Positions 31,152-40,439 are shown, counted from the first letter of the stretch. The stretch: DNA of 64,000 bases from Paenibacillus_G filicis (GCF_038070315.1 NZ_JBBPCC010000010.1:186001-250000); one strand, 5' to 3'. A program made the numbers and translations. Notes: generated by a model not told the origin, from the letters alone.

Positions 31152-32321
31152 TTAATGCTTCCCGTGGCGCTGCTCGCATTCATGGCTATGCAGCTCATGA
31201 TCCGGGTCGTGGCTCAGCTTGATAGCCGGACCCTCGTGCCCGTGGCCATCGTGGTCTGACGAATGCTTGTGGCCGTGATGATGGTCTTCATGCTCATGCC
31301 CGTGATGATGATGGTCATGGTCATGAGTATGGCTGTGCTCATGGTGGTCATGACTGTGACTATGCGAATATCCGTGTCCGTGGTGATCATGATTGTGATC
31401 GTGTGCATGGCCATGATGATGCTCATGCTCGTGACTATGCTCATGCTCGTGGTCGTGACTATGCGAATGCCCGTGTTCATGATGGTGATGGTGCTCGTCA
31501 TGATGGTGATGGTGCTCGTCATGATGGTGATGGTGGTGAGTATGAGCATGCTGCAGTTCCTCGTGATGCACCTGCCATTTATTCATAAACGGATCGGCTT
31601 TCCCGACTACGGCCCGCAGCACATTGGGCTGATTCGGCAGGTCACGCGTACCGGCACCGTAACCGATCGATTCGACGATCATCGGAGGAAGTCCCTTTGC
31701 AAATTCTTCAACAAGTCCGGCGATGATGCCAGCTCCGGTCGGAGTGGTCATTTCCATCGAGTATGTAGTCGTCGCGATCGGCAGTCCGCGCATCATTTCC
31801 AGCGTAGCCGGGGCCGGAACCGGATAGATGCCGTGATCGCAGTGAACCGTGCCGGACCCGAGAGGAACGGCTGACGATAGTACCTTCTCAATATCGAGGG
31901 AATCGATCGCAAGCGCTACGCCGATGACATCAACGATCGAATCGATCGCGCCCACTTCGTGAAAATGAACCCGTTCGATGGGAATATCATGGATTTTGGC
32001 TTCGGCCACGGCAATTTTCTCGAAAATGGACAGGCTGAGCTTGACGACACGCTCGTTGAAGCCTGCGCCTTCAATAATGCTGACGATTTCGGAATAATGC
32101 CGGTGATGCTGGGGAGGCTTGCTCGGATCAAGCAGCACGTCTGCCTTTAACGAGGAGATGCCCTTCTTATTCACGCGTTTCCACTCCAGGCTGAAAGGCT
32201 CGATCTGGATTTTGCGCAGTTCTTCTTCGATGTATCCGCGGTCTGCGCCCGCATCGACCAGTGCGGCCAACGTCATGTCCCCGCTGATACCGGAAAAGCA
32301 GTCCAAATATAAGATTTTCAT
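31152..32321 (-). CDS. larC1: LarC1: N-terminal domain of the nickel-inserting cyclometallase, with His-rich tail
   Basis: Residues 1-240 match the N-terminal domain of LarC, which inserts nickel into pyridinium-bisthiocarboxylate mononucleotide: ILYLDCFSGISGDMTLAALVDAGAD at the start, then VHFHEVGAIDSIVDVIG and TPTGAGIIAGLVEEF. Residues 252-389 are a tail made largely of His, Asp, Glu and Gly (repeated HEH, HHHHD, HSHDH), likely a nickel store. The C-terminal LarC2 domain is missing and is found at 22799-23275. The start overlaps the larB stop by 4 bases (ATGA). Together with LarB it indicates synthesis of the NPN cofactor, used by LarA-type racemases. Confidence 0.88.
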   Translation of the reverse strand: MKILYLDCFSGISGDMTLAALVDAGADRGYIEEELRKIQIEPFSLEWKRVNKKGISSLKADVLLDPSKPPQHHRHYSEIVSIIEGAGFNERVVKLSLSIFEKIAVAEAKIHDIPIERVHFHEVGAIDSIVDVIGVALAIDSLDIEKVLSSAVPLGSGTVHCDHGIYPVPAPATLEMMRGLPIATTTYSMEMTTPTGAGIIAGLVEEFAKGLPPMIVESIGYGAGTRDLPNQPNVLRAVVGKADPFMNKWQVHHEELQHAHTHHHHHHDEHHHHHDEHHHHHEHGHSHSHDHEHEHSHEHEHHHGHAHDHNHDHHGHGYSHSHSHDHHEHSHTHDHDHHHHGHEHEDHHHGHKHSSDHDGHGHEGPAIKLSHDPDHELHSHECEQRHGKH

Positions 32322-33226
32322 CGCTCATCCCTCTTTGTCTGATTCTTGACGATCAAAGCTGCATTGTATCCGGCACCGAAGCCATTATCGATATTGACGA
32401 CCGAAATGCCAGGCGCACAGGCATTGAGCATGGCCAGAAGCGCGGCCACTCCCTGGAAGCTGGCTCCGTAGCCAACGCTAGTCGGCACGGCGATGATCGG
32501 TACGGACACCAGACCGCCGATCACGCTGACAAGCGCACCCTCCATACCGGCCGCGACGACGATCGCATCTGCCTGGCGGATTAGCGGAAGCCGGCGGAAC
32601 AGACGGTGAATACCGGCAACGCCTACATCGTAGATACGCTCGACGCGGCTGCCGAGATACTCGGCGGTAATCGCCGCTTCTTCGGCGACCGGAACGTCGG
32701 AGGTACCCGCGCAGACTACGGCAATAAATCCGCCTGCCGGTGTGCTGTTATCTCCCGGAGAATCCGTCTGCCTGTTCCACACTAGCGCACGGGCATCCGC
32801 ATGATACACGGCACCTGGCAGCTGCTCTAGCAGGGTGACGGCCTTGTCTCCGCTAACCCGCGTAGCGAGCGCGCGGCCGTTATGTTGAACCAGCCGTTCC
32901 ATGATGGCTGCGACCTGCTCGGCAGTCTTTCCCTCACCGTATACGATCTCGGGAAAGCCTGTCCGGTCTGCGCGGCGCACATCGAGCTGGGCGTAGATTA
33001 GCGAATCGTCGATATCCGTGCTGGAGACGGATACGGCTGTCGTCTGCGGAACGACTTCGTAGGGCAGCAGCGGCACAGCCGCGGAGACCGTCCCGCTCTC
33101 CGTTTCGAGAACGTCGCGGGTTTTGACGCTTGAGGCAGCACGCTCTTCCTCGAGCAGCCGTTTGGCTTCTGCAACATCCAAGTCACCGGACTGAACCAGC
33201 TTGAGAATATGATCCACGTTCATCAT
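32318..33226 (-). CDS. larB: LarB, pyridinium-3,5-biscarboxylic acid mononucleotide synthase
   Basis: A 302-residue LarB. It carboxylates and hydrolyzes nicotinic acid adenine dinucleotide in the first step of NPN cofactor synthesis. The C-terminal half resembles the PurE fold (IAVVCAGTSDVPVAEEAAITAEYLGS, then IVVAAGMEGALVSVIGGLVSVPIIAVPTSVGYGASFQG), and the central segment FPEIVYGEGKTAEQVAAIME is typical. It is the first gene of a larB-larC1 operon. A second in-frame ATG follows the first directly. LarE, the sulfur-inserting enzyme, is not in the window. Confidence 0.9.
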   Translation of the reverse strand: MMNVDHILKLVQSGDLDVAEAKRLLEEERAASSVKTRDVLETESGTVSAAVPLLPYEVVPQTTAVSVSSTDIDDSLIYAQLDVRRADRTGFPEIVYGEGKTAEQVAAIMERLVQHNGRALATRVSGDKAVTLLEQLPGAVYHADARALVWNRQTDSPGDNSTPAGGFIAVVCAGTSDVPVAEEAAITAEYLGSRVERIYDVGVAGIHRLFRRLPLIRQADAIVVAAGMEGALVSVIGGLVSVPIIAVPTSVGYGASFQGVAALLAMLNACAPGISVVNIDNGFGAGYNAALIVKNQTKRDER

Positions 33227-33400
33227 CCGACAAGTCCTCCCTAAATTTCAAACACTTCTCCGTTAGTTTAGCATATTTCCATATCGAGTGAAATTGACGG
33301 GTGTGGATTGTTACGGTATTCATGCTATAATAACGGGTAACAACAGTAACGAAAGCAGCAGCATTAAGAGCTCCGATTTTAGCAGGAAAGCAGGGAGACC

Positions 33401-34276
33401 ATGGCTACAACATCGATGGAACGCAAGCCGGATTGGCTGAAAACCAAGCTGACGAATGGCGAGTCGTATAAAGATTTAAAGAATATGATGCGCAACAAGA
33501 CGTTGCATACGGTATGCGAGGAAGCAAAATGTCCGAATATTCACGAATGCTGGGCGAATCGCACAGCAACATTTATGATTCTCGGCGATATTTGCACACG
33601 CGCCTGCCGGTTCTGCGCCGTCAAGACAGGCTTGCCGACGGAATTGGATCTTCAGGAGCCTGAACGGGTGGCCGAAGCGGCGGAGCAGATGGGCTTGCGT
33701 CACGTTGTCGTGACCTCCGTAGCCCGGGATGATCTGAAGGACGGCGGAGCCTCGATCTTCGCTGCGACCATCCGCGCTATTCGGCAGCGGATGCCTCTGT
33801 CCGGCGTAGAGGTGCTGATTCCCGATTTCCAAGGTGATGAGGAGGCACTGCGCACGGTATTGGAAGCGAAGCCGCATATTCTGAATCACAATGTGGAGAC
33901 GGTAGAACGGATGTCGGACCGGGTCAGAGCCCGGGCCAAATACCGCCGGTCGATCGAATTGCTGGAGCGTTCCAAGCAGATTGCGCCGTCCATCCCGACC
34001 AAGTCAAGCATTATGCTGGGTGTGGGCGAGACCTGGGACGAGATCCTGCAGACGATGGACGACTTGCGTGCCGTTGATTGCAATATCATGACGATCGGGC
34101 AATACCTTCAGCCGAGTCCGCAGCATTTACCCGTGAGCCAGTATTATACGCCGGACCAATTTGCCGAATTAAAGGCGGAGGGAATGAAACGCGGGTTTAA
34201 GCATGTGGAGTCCGGTCCGCTCGTTCGCAGCTCCTACCATGCCCATGATCAGGTCAAATCGGCGGAGCAGTCGTAA
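33401..34276 (+). CDS. lipA: Lipoyl synthase
   Basis: A 291-residue radical SAM enzyme that inserts two sulfur atoms into octanoyl groups to make lipoate. Both clusters are visible: the auxiliary 4Fe-4S ligands C39, C44, C50 (VCEEAKCPNIHEC) and the SAM cluster C65, C69, C72 (CTRACRFC). The C-terminal R-S-S-Y motif (VRSSYHA) supplies the serine ligand. The start follows CAGGGAG. The next gene is a YutD family member, the same neighbour as in Bacillus subtilis (yutB-yutD). The protein acts in the cytoplasm on carrier domains of 2-oxoacid dehydrogenases. Confidence 0.95.
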   Translation: MATTSMERKPDWLKTKLTNGESYKDLKNMMRNKTLHTVCEEAKCPNIHECWANRTATFMILGDICTRACRFCAVKTGLPTELDLQEPERVAEAAEQMGLRHVVVTSVARDDLKDGGASIFAATIRAIRQRMPLSGVEVLIPDFQGDEEALRTVLEAKPHILNHNVETVERMSDRVRARAKYRRSIELLERSKQIAPSIPTKSSIMLGVGETWDEILQTMDDLRAVDCNIMTIGQYLQPSPQHLPVSQYYTPDQFAELKAEGMKRGFKHVESGPLVRSSYHAHDQVKSAEQS

Positions 34277-34294
34277 CCAGGGGAGGCGCGAATC

Positions 34295-35128
34295 GTGATC
34301 CATATTGCCAACAAAACGTATGAGGTTCTTGTCGATCACAAGAACGGCTGGCGCCCCGAAGCGTTTCGCGACCGCTACAGCGAGGTTTTGGACCGCTATG
34401 ACTATGTCGTTGGAGACTGGGGCTACAGCCAACTGCGGCTGAGAGGTTTTTTCAAGGATACGCATCCTAAGGGAACGAAGGATACGATTATTTCGACGAT
34501 TCAGGATTACTTGAATGAATACTGTAACTTTGGCTGTGCGTATTTCATCCTCGAGAAAGTGGCTACCCGGGAGCTCTCTCCCTCCGAGGAGGGCGGCGAG
34601 CCTGTGCTGGCCGAGGAAGAATACGAGCAGGCGCAGGGGGCTAGGCAGCACCGCGCGCAGGAGCGCAAGGAACAGATTAGCGCGCGGCAGGCGGCAGCCG
34701 TTCAGACTTCCGCAGCAAGCGGTGAGGAAGGCAAGCCTCACGATCGCCAAGGCACCAAGCAGCATGGCGAAAAGCGCTATGGTCAGCAGCATGGTGGGCG
34801 TGGCCAGCATGACAAGAACCAGCCGGAGGGCTCGTCTAACAAGCAGAACGGCGGGTATAAACAGGGTGGCAGCCGTCAGAAGGACGGCAAGCCGGGCGGT
34901 CAGCAGCGTCAGGGTCAGCAAGGCTCTCCGCGCAATGATCGTGGCGAGCGACCGGATCGCGGTGAACGCCCGGACCGTGGCGAACGTCCTGACCGTGGTG
35001 AGCGCCCGGAGCAAGGGGGACGCTCCGGCGGCCATCCGAATGCCCAGCACAATCGACCGAATAAACCGCATCACAAAAGCAACCCAGGCGGCAATCAGAA
35101 GCCTAAGCAGGAATCAACCCGCGTATAG
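34295..35128 (+). CDS. YutD family protein with long disordered repeat tail
   Basis: Residues 1-90 match the YutD family (YEVLVDHKNGWRPEAFRDRYSEVLDRYDYVVGDWGYSQLRLRGFF), of unknown function. The remaining 185 residues are low-complexity: Gln-, Gly-, Lys- and Arg-rich, with a tandem block of RGERPD units around 215-240. B. subtilis YutD is roughly 100 residues, so the tail is an extension and not a separate gene, because one frame runs through. The start is GTG 34295 after GGGGAGGCG. It follows lipA by 18 bases. The charged tail could bind nucleic acid; this is a guess. Confidence 0.8.
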   Translation: MIHIANKTYEVLVDHKNGWRPEAFRDRYSEVLDRYDYVVGDWGYSQLRLRGFFKDTHPKGTKDTIISTIQDYLNEYCNFGCAYFILEKVATRELSPSEEGGEPVLAEEEYEQAQGARQHRAQERKEQISARQAAAVQTSAASGEEGKPHDRQGTKQHGEKRYGQQHGGRGQHDKNQPEGSSNKQNGGYKQGGSRQKDGKPGGQQRQGQQGSPRNDRGERPDRGERPDRGERPDRGERPEQGGRSGGHPNAQHNRPNKPHHKSNPGGNQKPKQESTRV

Positions 35129-35148
35129 TTCGTATAGTTGTTCATAGG

Positions 35149-35184
35149 AAAGACCCTTCCATTGATCTGGAGGGGTCTTTGTTT
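35149..35184 (+). terminator. Terminator after the lipA-yutD pair
   Basis: AAAGACCCTTCCA pairs with TGGAGGGGTCTTT and is followed by GTTT. Confidence 0.75.
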
Positions 35185-35257
35185 GTGGAATCAAATTTCC
35201 TGCATAACACACTCAGGCTTACAAGAAAGCCCATGACAAAGAACTTGCCGGGCAGAC

Positions 35258-36070
35258 CTACATCATGTCATACCCGATAAACGCCTCGCGTACACGACTC
35301 CAGAACGGAAAGGGACGGAAGCGGGCAAACTTTACCTTCTTGCCTGCGGCTACCATGCTGCGGATCGACAAAATATCGTTGCGCTGCATGTAGACATGGT
35401 CCAGCGACAAGATGATATTTTGGTTGGCCCGCGGGTAAATATCGCAATGATGGTGCTTGGGCAGCAGGATCGGCGAGCCGAGTGTCCGGAAGACACGGTT
35501 ATTGATTGAAGCGATTTCGGCTATTTGGATCGCATCCAGCGATGGATGCACGATGGCACCCCCAAGGCTTTTATTATAGGCCGTGCTGCCTGAAGGGGTG
35601 GAAATACAGATGCCGTCGCCCCGGAAGGTCTCCAGCAGCTCATCATTGATATGCAGCTCTGCGACAAGCGTGGCATCCACGCCTTTCAGCGTGAATTCGT
35701 TCAAGGCCAGCTCTGTCTCGATACCGCGCTGCGTCGTAATTTGGATCTCGACCAGAGGGTATTTAACGACACGCAGGTCGTTCTGCTGCGCGCTCTCGCC
35801 CATCAATTGCGCCAGCAGCTCCACCTCATCCGGCTTCCAATCGGCAAAAAAACCGAGACGTCCCGTATGTATGCCTACAAATGCAATATGGTCAAGCTGA
35901 TCTTTATACCGGTGAAACGCATGGAGCAGTGTACCGTCTCCGCCGATGGACAGCACGATATCCGGGCTGTCCTCTTCATGCGTCAGTCCGAGCTTCTGGA
36001 TCAATTCGTGAAAGTTGTTCATCAATTGAATGGATATTTCGTCACCGCGGTGAATGACATTGTACTTCAA
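35258..36070 (-). CDS. nadK: NAD kinase
   Basis: A 270-residue NAD kinase, closely patterned on NadF (YjbN) of B. subtilis. The GGDGT motif (LSIGGDGTLLHAFHRY) binds nucleotide, and GDGICISTPSGSTAYNKSLGGAIVHP is the second family signature. It phosphorylates NAD to NADP in the cytoplasm. The start is TTG 36070, 9 bases after GGAGGAGG. A 38-bp tandem repeat with internal hairpins lies right upstream in its 5' region. In B. subtilis this gene neighbours globin and pepF genes, both also found in this window, so loose synteny is kept. Confidence 0.92.
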   Translation of the reverse strand: MKYNVIHRGDEISIQLMNNFHELIQKLGLTHEEDSPDIVLSIGGDGTLLHAFHRYKDQLDHIAFVGIHTGRLGFFADWKPDEVELLAQLMGESAQQNDLRVVKYPLVEIQITTQRGIETELALNEFTLKGVDATLVAELHINDELLETFRGDGICISTPSGSTAYNKSLGGAIVHPSLDAIQIAEIASINNRVFRTLGSPILLPKHHHCDIYPRANQNIILSLDHVYMQRNDILSIRSMVAAGKKVKFARFRPFPFWSRVREAFIGYDMM

Positions 36071-36086
36071 CAGGTTGTCCTCCTCC

Positions 36087-36186
36087 AGGCTTTCGTCAGA
36101 AAGCCACTTCGTAAGGTGATGCTCAGGCTTTCGTCAGAAAGCCACTTCGTAAGGTGATGCTTAGGCTTTCGTCAGAAAGCCACTTC
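36087..36186. repeat. 38-bp tandem repeat (2.6 copies) upstream of nadK
   Basis: The unit starts AGGCTTTCGTCAGAAAGCC and continues CACTTCGTAAGGTGATGCTY. Copies lie at 36087-36124, 36125-36162 and 36163-36186. Each contains the perfect hairpin GGCTTTC-GTCA-GAAAGCC. The first copy ends only a few bases from the nadK ribosome-binding site, so the hairpins would be in the 5' untranslated region. Copies differ by a single base, so duplication is recent or maintained. Confidence 0.9.
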
Positions 36187-36350
36187 CCATTCATCATAAA
36201 CAATCTGGCCTCATAACACAATGCGGCCCGGTGCTTGGGCAGAGAAAGGGGGATGGGTACAAATTGCCCCTATGCCGGATGCACAGCGATGTAACCGTTA
36301 CCTAGGATGTAAGGCAGTGTTTGCACAAAATAAGGACATATTTAAACAAG

Positions 36351-36381
36351 AAAAAAAACCGCTTCGTCCATGACGAAGCGG
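36351..36381 (-). terminator. Terminator after glucan phosphorylase
   Basis: On the minus strand CCGCTTCGTC pairs with GACGAAGCGG across a 3-base loop and is followed by TTTTTTTT. The rest of the gap 36187-36350 shows no gene. Confidence 0.9.
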
Positions 36382-36398
36382 CAGATGAAACGCTGAGT

Positions 36399-38996
36399 TC
36401 AATAGGTTTTGACGAGGGGCAGCTCGAACGAAGTGGCGAAATTCGTGCTGACTGGATGCACCCTGACACTGAAATGGGGGCCGTGACGGAGATGGGACGG
36501 GACAATGGCACGATAGATGAATAGGCCTTCGCCTAACTGGCGGGAAGGTTCCATCGGGACGACCACCTGCTCCCAGCCGCTTGCGGTGTCCTCGTAGTAG
36601 ATCAGGTCAACCGCCGTATCCTGGTACCAGACAGGTCCGAACTGTACAGTGACCGACACTTCCTTGACAGGCTCGGCAGTCCGGGCGGTTTTGCCGCTTT
36701 GAAGCGAATCGCTAACCTCGATCACGCGGACGTGATGCCAGTTGTCCGAGATGAATTTTTTAAAGTCCGCGACTTTCCGGGCCTCTTCGTATGAATTGGT
36801 GATGAACCGCTGGGTCCGCTCCAGAGAGGGAATGTAGGCGCCCGCCGTATAGTCGGCGACCATCCGGTCCGTGTTATAGACGGGAGACAGCGTCTGGATC
36901 GAACGTTTCATCCGCTCGATCCATTGGACCGGCAGGGGGCCTTGATTGTAGTACAGCGGGACGATTTCTTGCTCCAGCACCTGGTAGAGAGATTGAGTAT
37001 TCTGGCGTCCCTGGGTCTCCTCATCAGCATTCAGGTCTGAGTCAATGCTCCAGCCGTTGCTCCCGTCATAGCCTTCCTCCCACCAACCGTCCAGCACGCT
37101 GAAATTAATGACGCCGTTCAGCGCAGCCTTCTGCCCGCTCGTACCACTCGCCTCGTACGGACGACGTGGATTGTTAAGCCAGATGTCTACGCCTTGGACG
37201 AGGGCCCGCGCTACATTGATATCATAATTTTCCAGCAGAACGATCTTGCCCTTGAACCGCTCGAGTTGGGACACCTGATAGATTTCACGAAGCATATCCT
37301 GACCGGGACGGTCGGCGGGATGAGCCTTGCCGGCAAAAATGAACTGCACGGGGCGCTCCGGATCATTGACGAGTCGATCCAGACGTTTGAGGTCATTGAA
37401 GATCAGCGTAGCCCGTTTGTACGTAGCGAACCGGCGGGCAAAGCCGATCGTGAGGGCGTGTTTGGACAGATAGCCACGGGCTTCCCCGATCTGATGATCG
37501 GACTGTCCGTTTCGGCGGCGCTGCTCGGCCAGGTTGGCCCGCGCCAGGCGAATCATCGTTTCCTTCAGCTCCTCGTGCACCTTCCACAACGATTCGCTAG
37601 GGATCAGATCGATACCCCGCCATACGTCCGGGTTCATCTGATTGAGTGTCCAGTTGCCAGGCAGGAACCGGTCGAACAGCTCCTTGAGCTGCGGAGCAAG
37701 CCAGGTGCTGAGATGTACGCCATTAGTGATGTGGCCGATGGGAACCTCGCGAATGTCGATATGGCCATGAAAGTCCCGGAACATCTGGCGGGACACATGC
37801 CCGTGCAGCTTACTCACGCCGTTGCGAAGAGCGGAGGTGTTCAGCGCCAGATGGGTCATGTTGAAGGTCTGACTGGATTCGTCAAAGCCGAGCCGTGTCA
37901 GATCGTGGCGCAAGGCCGGATGATCGGTGAACAGTCTGGTGAAATAATAATCGAACATCGCCAGAGGAAATGCATCATGTCCTGCCGCCACTGGCGTATG
38001 TGTGGTAAACACAGTGCTGGCGCGGACGACCTCCAGCGCGACATGGAAGGGGAGTCCCAGCTCAAGCTGTTCTTTTAGCCTTTCGAACGACAGGAAGGCG
38101 GCATGACCTTCATTGATATGATAGGCCCCTGTAGGGACGTTAAGCGCCCGTAGGGCGCGGATGCCTCCGATACCGAGCAGCATTTCCTGAGCAATCCGGA
38201 CATCCTGCGTCCCTCCGTATAGCTGTGCGGTCAAGTCGCGGTCCCAGGAGCTGTTCTCCTCCAGGTCGGCATCCAGCAGCAGCACCCGGATACGCCCGAC
38301 CCGAGCCTGCCACACCTTCAAGCGGACAGTACGATCGGCTACATCCACGGTGACGTACAGCTCTTGAGGTTCCGGTTGTTCAGCGTCCCGTGGCGTCCCC
38401 GCATCTTCGTCTGAAACATTGGCTTTCTCCGCATGTAAAGCCAAAGCCGGTGTAATTGGCAGTGTGCGGAAGTGATAGGGGACGCTTTCGGCCAGTTGAT
38501 GCCCCTTGGAATCCAGCTTCTGGCGAAAGTAGCCCTTTTTGTATAGCAAGCCTACTCCGATCAGAGGAATGCCGAGGTCACTGGCGGATTTACAATGATC
38601 CCCCGCGAGGATACCCAACCCGCCGGAGTAGATGGGCAGCGATTCATGGAAGCCGAACTCCGCGGAGAAATAAGCGATTGCATGCCGGGACTGATGCGGA
38701 TAATGGCGGCTAAACCAGGTTCCGGCGCCCATATATTCGTCGAATTGCCTGAGCACAGCCTCATAGCGATTCAAGAAGGATTCGTCTGCAGCCAGCCGTT
38801 CGAGCGTGTCCTCCGATACCTTGGTTAATAGCTCTACGGGGTTATGGCGTGTCTGCAGCCAGAGCTCTGCATCAATATCGGCAAATAGGGCCTGGGCGCT
38901 GCCGTTCCAGCTAAACCACAGATTCAGGGCGAGATCCGACAGTCTGGCAATAGCCGCAGGAAGGCGGAAGGATGGTGCCGGGAACAACGTGGACAT
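36399..38996 (-). CDS. glgP: Alpha-glucan (glycogen/maltodextrin) phosphorylase, GT35
   Basis: An 865-residue PLP-dependent phosphorylase of the shorter bacterial/archaeal type with a DUF3417 N-terminal domain. It cleaves alpha-1,4-glucans with phosphate to glucose-1-phosphate in the cytoplasm. The N-terminal region has YFSAEFGFHESLPIYSGGLGILAGDHCKSASDLGIPLIGVGLLY. The catalytic half has NPRRPYEASGTSGQKAALNGVINFSVLDGWW, where the Lys in GTSGQKAA (near 618) should bind PLP. The start has a GAGGTGAACCC site. It is monocistronic with its own terminator. No other glycogen genes are nearby. Confidence 0.92.
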   Translation of the reverse strand: MSTLFPAPSFRLPAAIARLSDLALNLWFSWNGSAQALFADIDAELWLQTRHNPVELLTKVSEDTLERLAADESFLNRYEAVLRQFDEYMGAGTWFSRHYPHQSRHAIAYFSAEFGFHESLPIYSGGLGILAGDHCKSASDLGIPLIGVGLLYKKGYFRQKLDSKGHQLAESVPYHFRTLPITPALALHAEKANVSDEDAGTPRDAEQPEPQELYVTVDVADRTVRLKVWQARVGRIRVLLLDADLEENSSWDRDLTAQLYGGTQDVRIAQEMLLGIGGIRALRALNVPTGAYHINEGHAAFLSFERLKEQLELGLPFHVALEVVRASTVFTTHTPVAAGHDAFPLAMFDYYFTRLFTDHPALRHDLTRLGFDESSQTFNMTHLALNTSALRNGVSKLHGHVSRQMFRDFHGHIDIREVPIGHITNGVHLSTWLAPQLKELFDRFLPGNWTLNQMNPDVWRGIDLIPSESLWKVHEELKETMIRLARANLAEQRRRNGQSDHQIGEARGYLSKHALTIGFARRFATYKRATLIFNDLKRLDRLVNDPERPVQFIFAGKAHPADRPGQDMLREIYQVSQLERFKGKIVLLENYDINVARALVQGVDIWLNNPRRPYEASGTSGQKAALNGVINFSVLDGWWEEGYDGSNGWSIDSDLNADEETQGRQNTQSLYQVLEQEIVPLYYNQGPLPVQWIERMKRSIQTLSPVYNTDRMVADYTAGAYIPSLERTQRFITNSYEEARKVADFKKFISDNWHHVRVIEVSDSLQSGKTARTAEPVKEVSVTVQFGPVWYQDTAVDLIYYEDTASGWEQVVVPMEPSRQLGEGLFIYRAIVPSHLRHGPHFSVRVHPVSTNFATSFELPLVKTY

Positions 38997-39060
38997 GGGT
39001 TCACCTCAAGTTTCATCATAATGAACTACTTATGCCGGGGGTACATGTCTGATTAGTATT

Positions 39061-40311
39061 TTAAGTTCGGAGACGCTTCATGCACGCCCGGATGAAGTAA
39101 AAGACGAAGGACAGCGCGAGCAGTGCGGCAAGCGTACCGGAGAGCAGCCAGAATGCCTGCGGCAGCGTGTACCGAACCCAGGATGTGACGGGGCGGGCCA
39201 TATCGACGGCCGACACGGAAGAAGGAGCGGTGTCCAGCCACCCGGCAAGAGGCTTCCACAGCAGCAGCACCAGCAAGAAAGCCAGCAGGCCGTGAATGAA
39301 CCGGGCCGCGGCAAAGGGCCAATACCTCAGAGGCGTGTGATGCAGCAGGCTGACGATCTGAGCGTGCACGGACATGCCTCCCCATGATAGCACCCAGGCT
39401 GCGATGGCCGCCTGATACATCAGCGAGATGCCAGGAGCGCTGCCGGCCGCCTTGGCTCCCAGGGTCACCTCGAAGAAGCCGTTAACTATGGCTTGGGATA
39501 ACACGGCAGGCAATCCGATGCTGTGGAGCAGCGCTTGGACCCCGGCATAAATATAGGTCATGATGCCGGCTGAGGCCATCACCTCCATGACAACGGAGAA
39601 AAAAACGACAAGACCGCCGATAATAAATGACATCTGCAGGCCGGAGGAGAGTGCTTGCGTTACCATGACACTGAGCGGTCTGCCATCCTGCAGCCTGGCC
39701 CGGTGCATGGCTTCGAACGCTTGCCTCCCTATTCCGCCGCGGACTGGGGGCTTTGCGCCGGTATAGAGCTGATGCGGGTTATTACCCGCGGAGCGCCTGC
39801 CATGAAACCTCATGATCAGCCCGACGAGCACGGCAGAGCCGTAATGGGCACTGGCCAGAATCCCAGCGAGCGCCGCATTGTGAAAAAAACCGACCGACAC
39901 CGCACCGATCAGGAAAATCGGGTCCGAGGATGTCGTGAAGGCGACCAGACGCTCGCCTTCCTCCCGATTGACCAGCTTCTGCTCGTAGAGCTGCGCCGTC
40001 ATCCGGGCGCTTACCGGATATCCCGAGGCAAAGCCGATCGCCATGACGAAGCCGCCGATGCCGGGAATGCGGAACAACGGACGCATCATCGGATCGAGCA
40101 GCATGCCGAAGAAATGGACGATGCCGATGCCCAGCATCAATTCGGAGATGACGATGAACGGAAATAAAGCAGGAAAAAGCACGTCCCACCAGATGGAAAT
40201 TCCTCTCAGCGAGGCCTGAAGCGAAGGCTCGGGATAAACCAAGATCAAGCCGGCGAGCGCTGCGGCCAAGAGCGAGATAAGCAGTAGGCCGGGATTAGCG
40301 GCGCGCATCAT
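39061..40311 (-). CDS. ylbJ: Sporulation integral membrane protein YlbJ
   Basis: A 416-residue membrane protein with about 10 TM helices and two nucleoside-recognition (Gate) domain repeats. Typical stretches are GISIWWDVLFPALFPFIVISELMLG, RIPGIGGFVMAIGFASGYPVSARMTAQLYEQ and FTTSSDPIFLIGAVSVGFF. YlbJ is needed for spore cortex formation and is under sporulation control. ATG 40311 follows GAGAGGAAGTGACT; longer in-frame starts lack a site. Its C-terminus ends with a basic YFIRACMKRLRT tail. The assignment is good by pattern and size. Confidence 0.85.
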   Translation of the reverse strand: MMRAANPGLLLISLLAAALAGLILVYPEPSLQASLRGISIWWDVLFPALFPFIVISELMLGIGIVHFFGMLLDPMMRPLFRIPGIGGFVMAIGFASGYPVSARMTAQLYEQKLVNREEGERLVAFTTSSDPIFLIGAVSVGFFHNAALAGILASAHYGSAVLVGLIMRFHGRRSAGNNPHQLYTGAKPPVRGGIGRQAFEAMHRARLQDGRPLSVMVTQALSSGLQMSFIIGGLVVFFSVVMEVMASAGIMTYIYAGVQALLHSIGLPAVLSQAIVNGFFEVTLGAKAAGSAPGISLMYQAAIAAWVLSWGGMSVHAQIVSLLHHTPLRYWPFAAARFIHGLLAFLLVLLLWKPLAGWLDTAPSSVSAVDMARPVTSWVRYTLPQAFWLLSGTLAALLALSFVFYFIRACMKRLRT

Positions 40312-40439
40312 AGTCACTTCCTCTCCGTGAAAAAGCCTGTCTCTTTTGTATATGATGGCCAGGCGGGAGACATGCTTCAAGAGGTTGCTGTGCACCCAGC
40401 CAAAATTATTGGGAAGGCTTACAAAAATGCTGAATGTTT

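Noticed and set aside
31240..31560. DNA repeat that looks like a microsatellite or CRISPR-like array
   Set aside because: It is the coding sequence of the His-rich LarC1 tail; repeats are irregular His/Asp codons with no constant spacer.
32290..32321. Programmed frameshift joining LarC1 and LarC2
   Set aside because: The two parts are on opposite strands and about 8 kb apart, so no frameshift can join them.
36087..36186. Possible CRISPR array
   Set aside because: The units are head-to-tail and have no spacers, and no cas genes are near.
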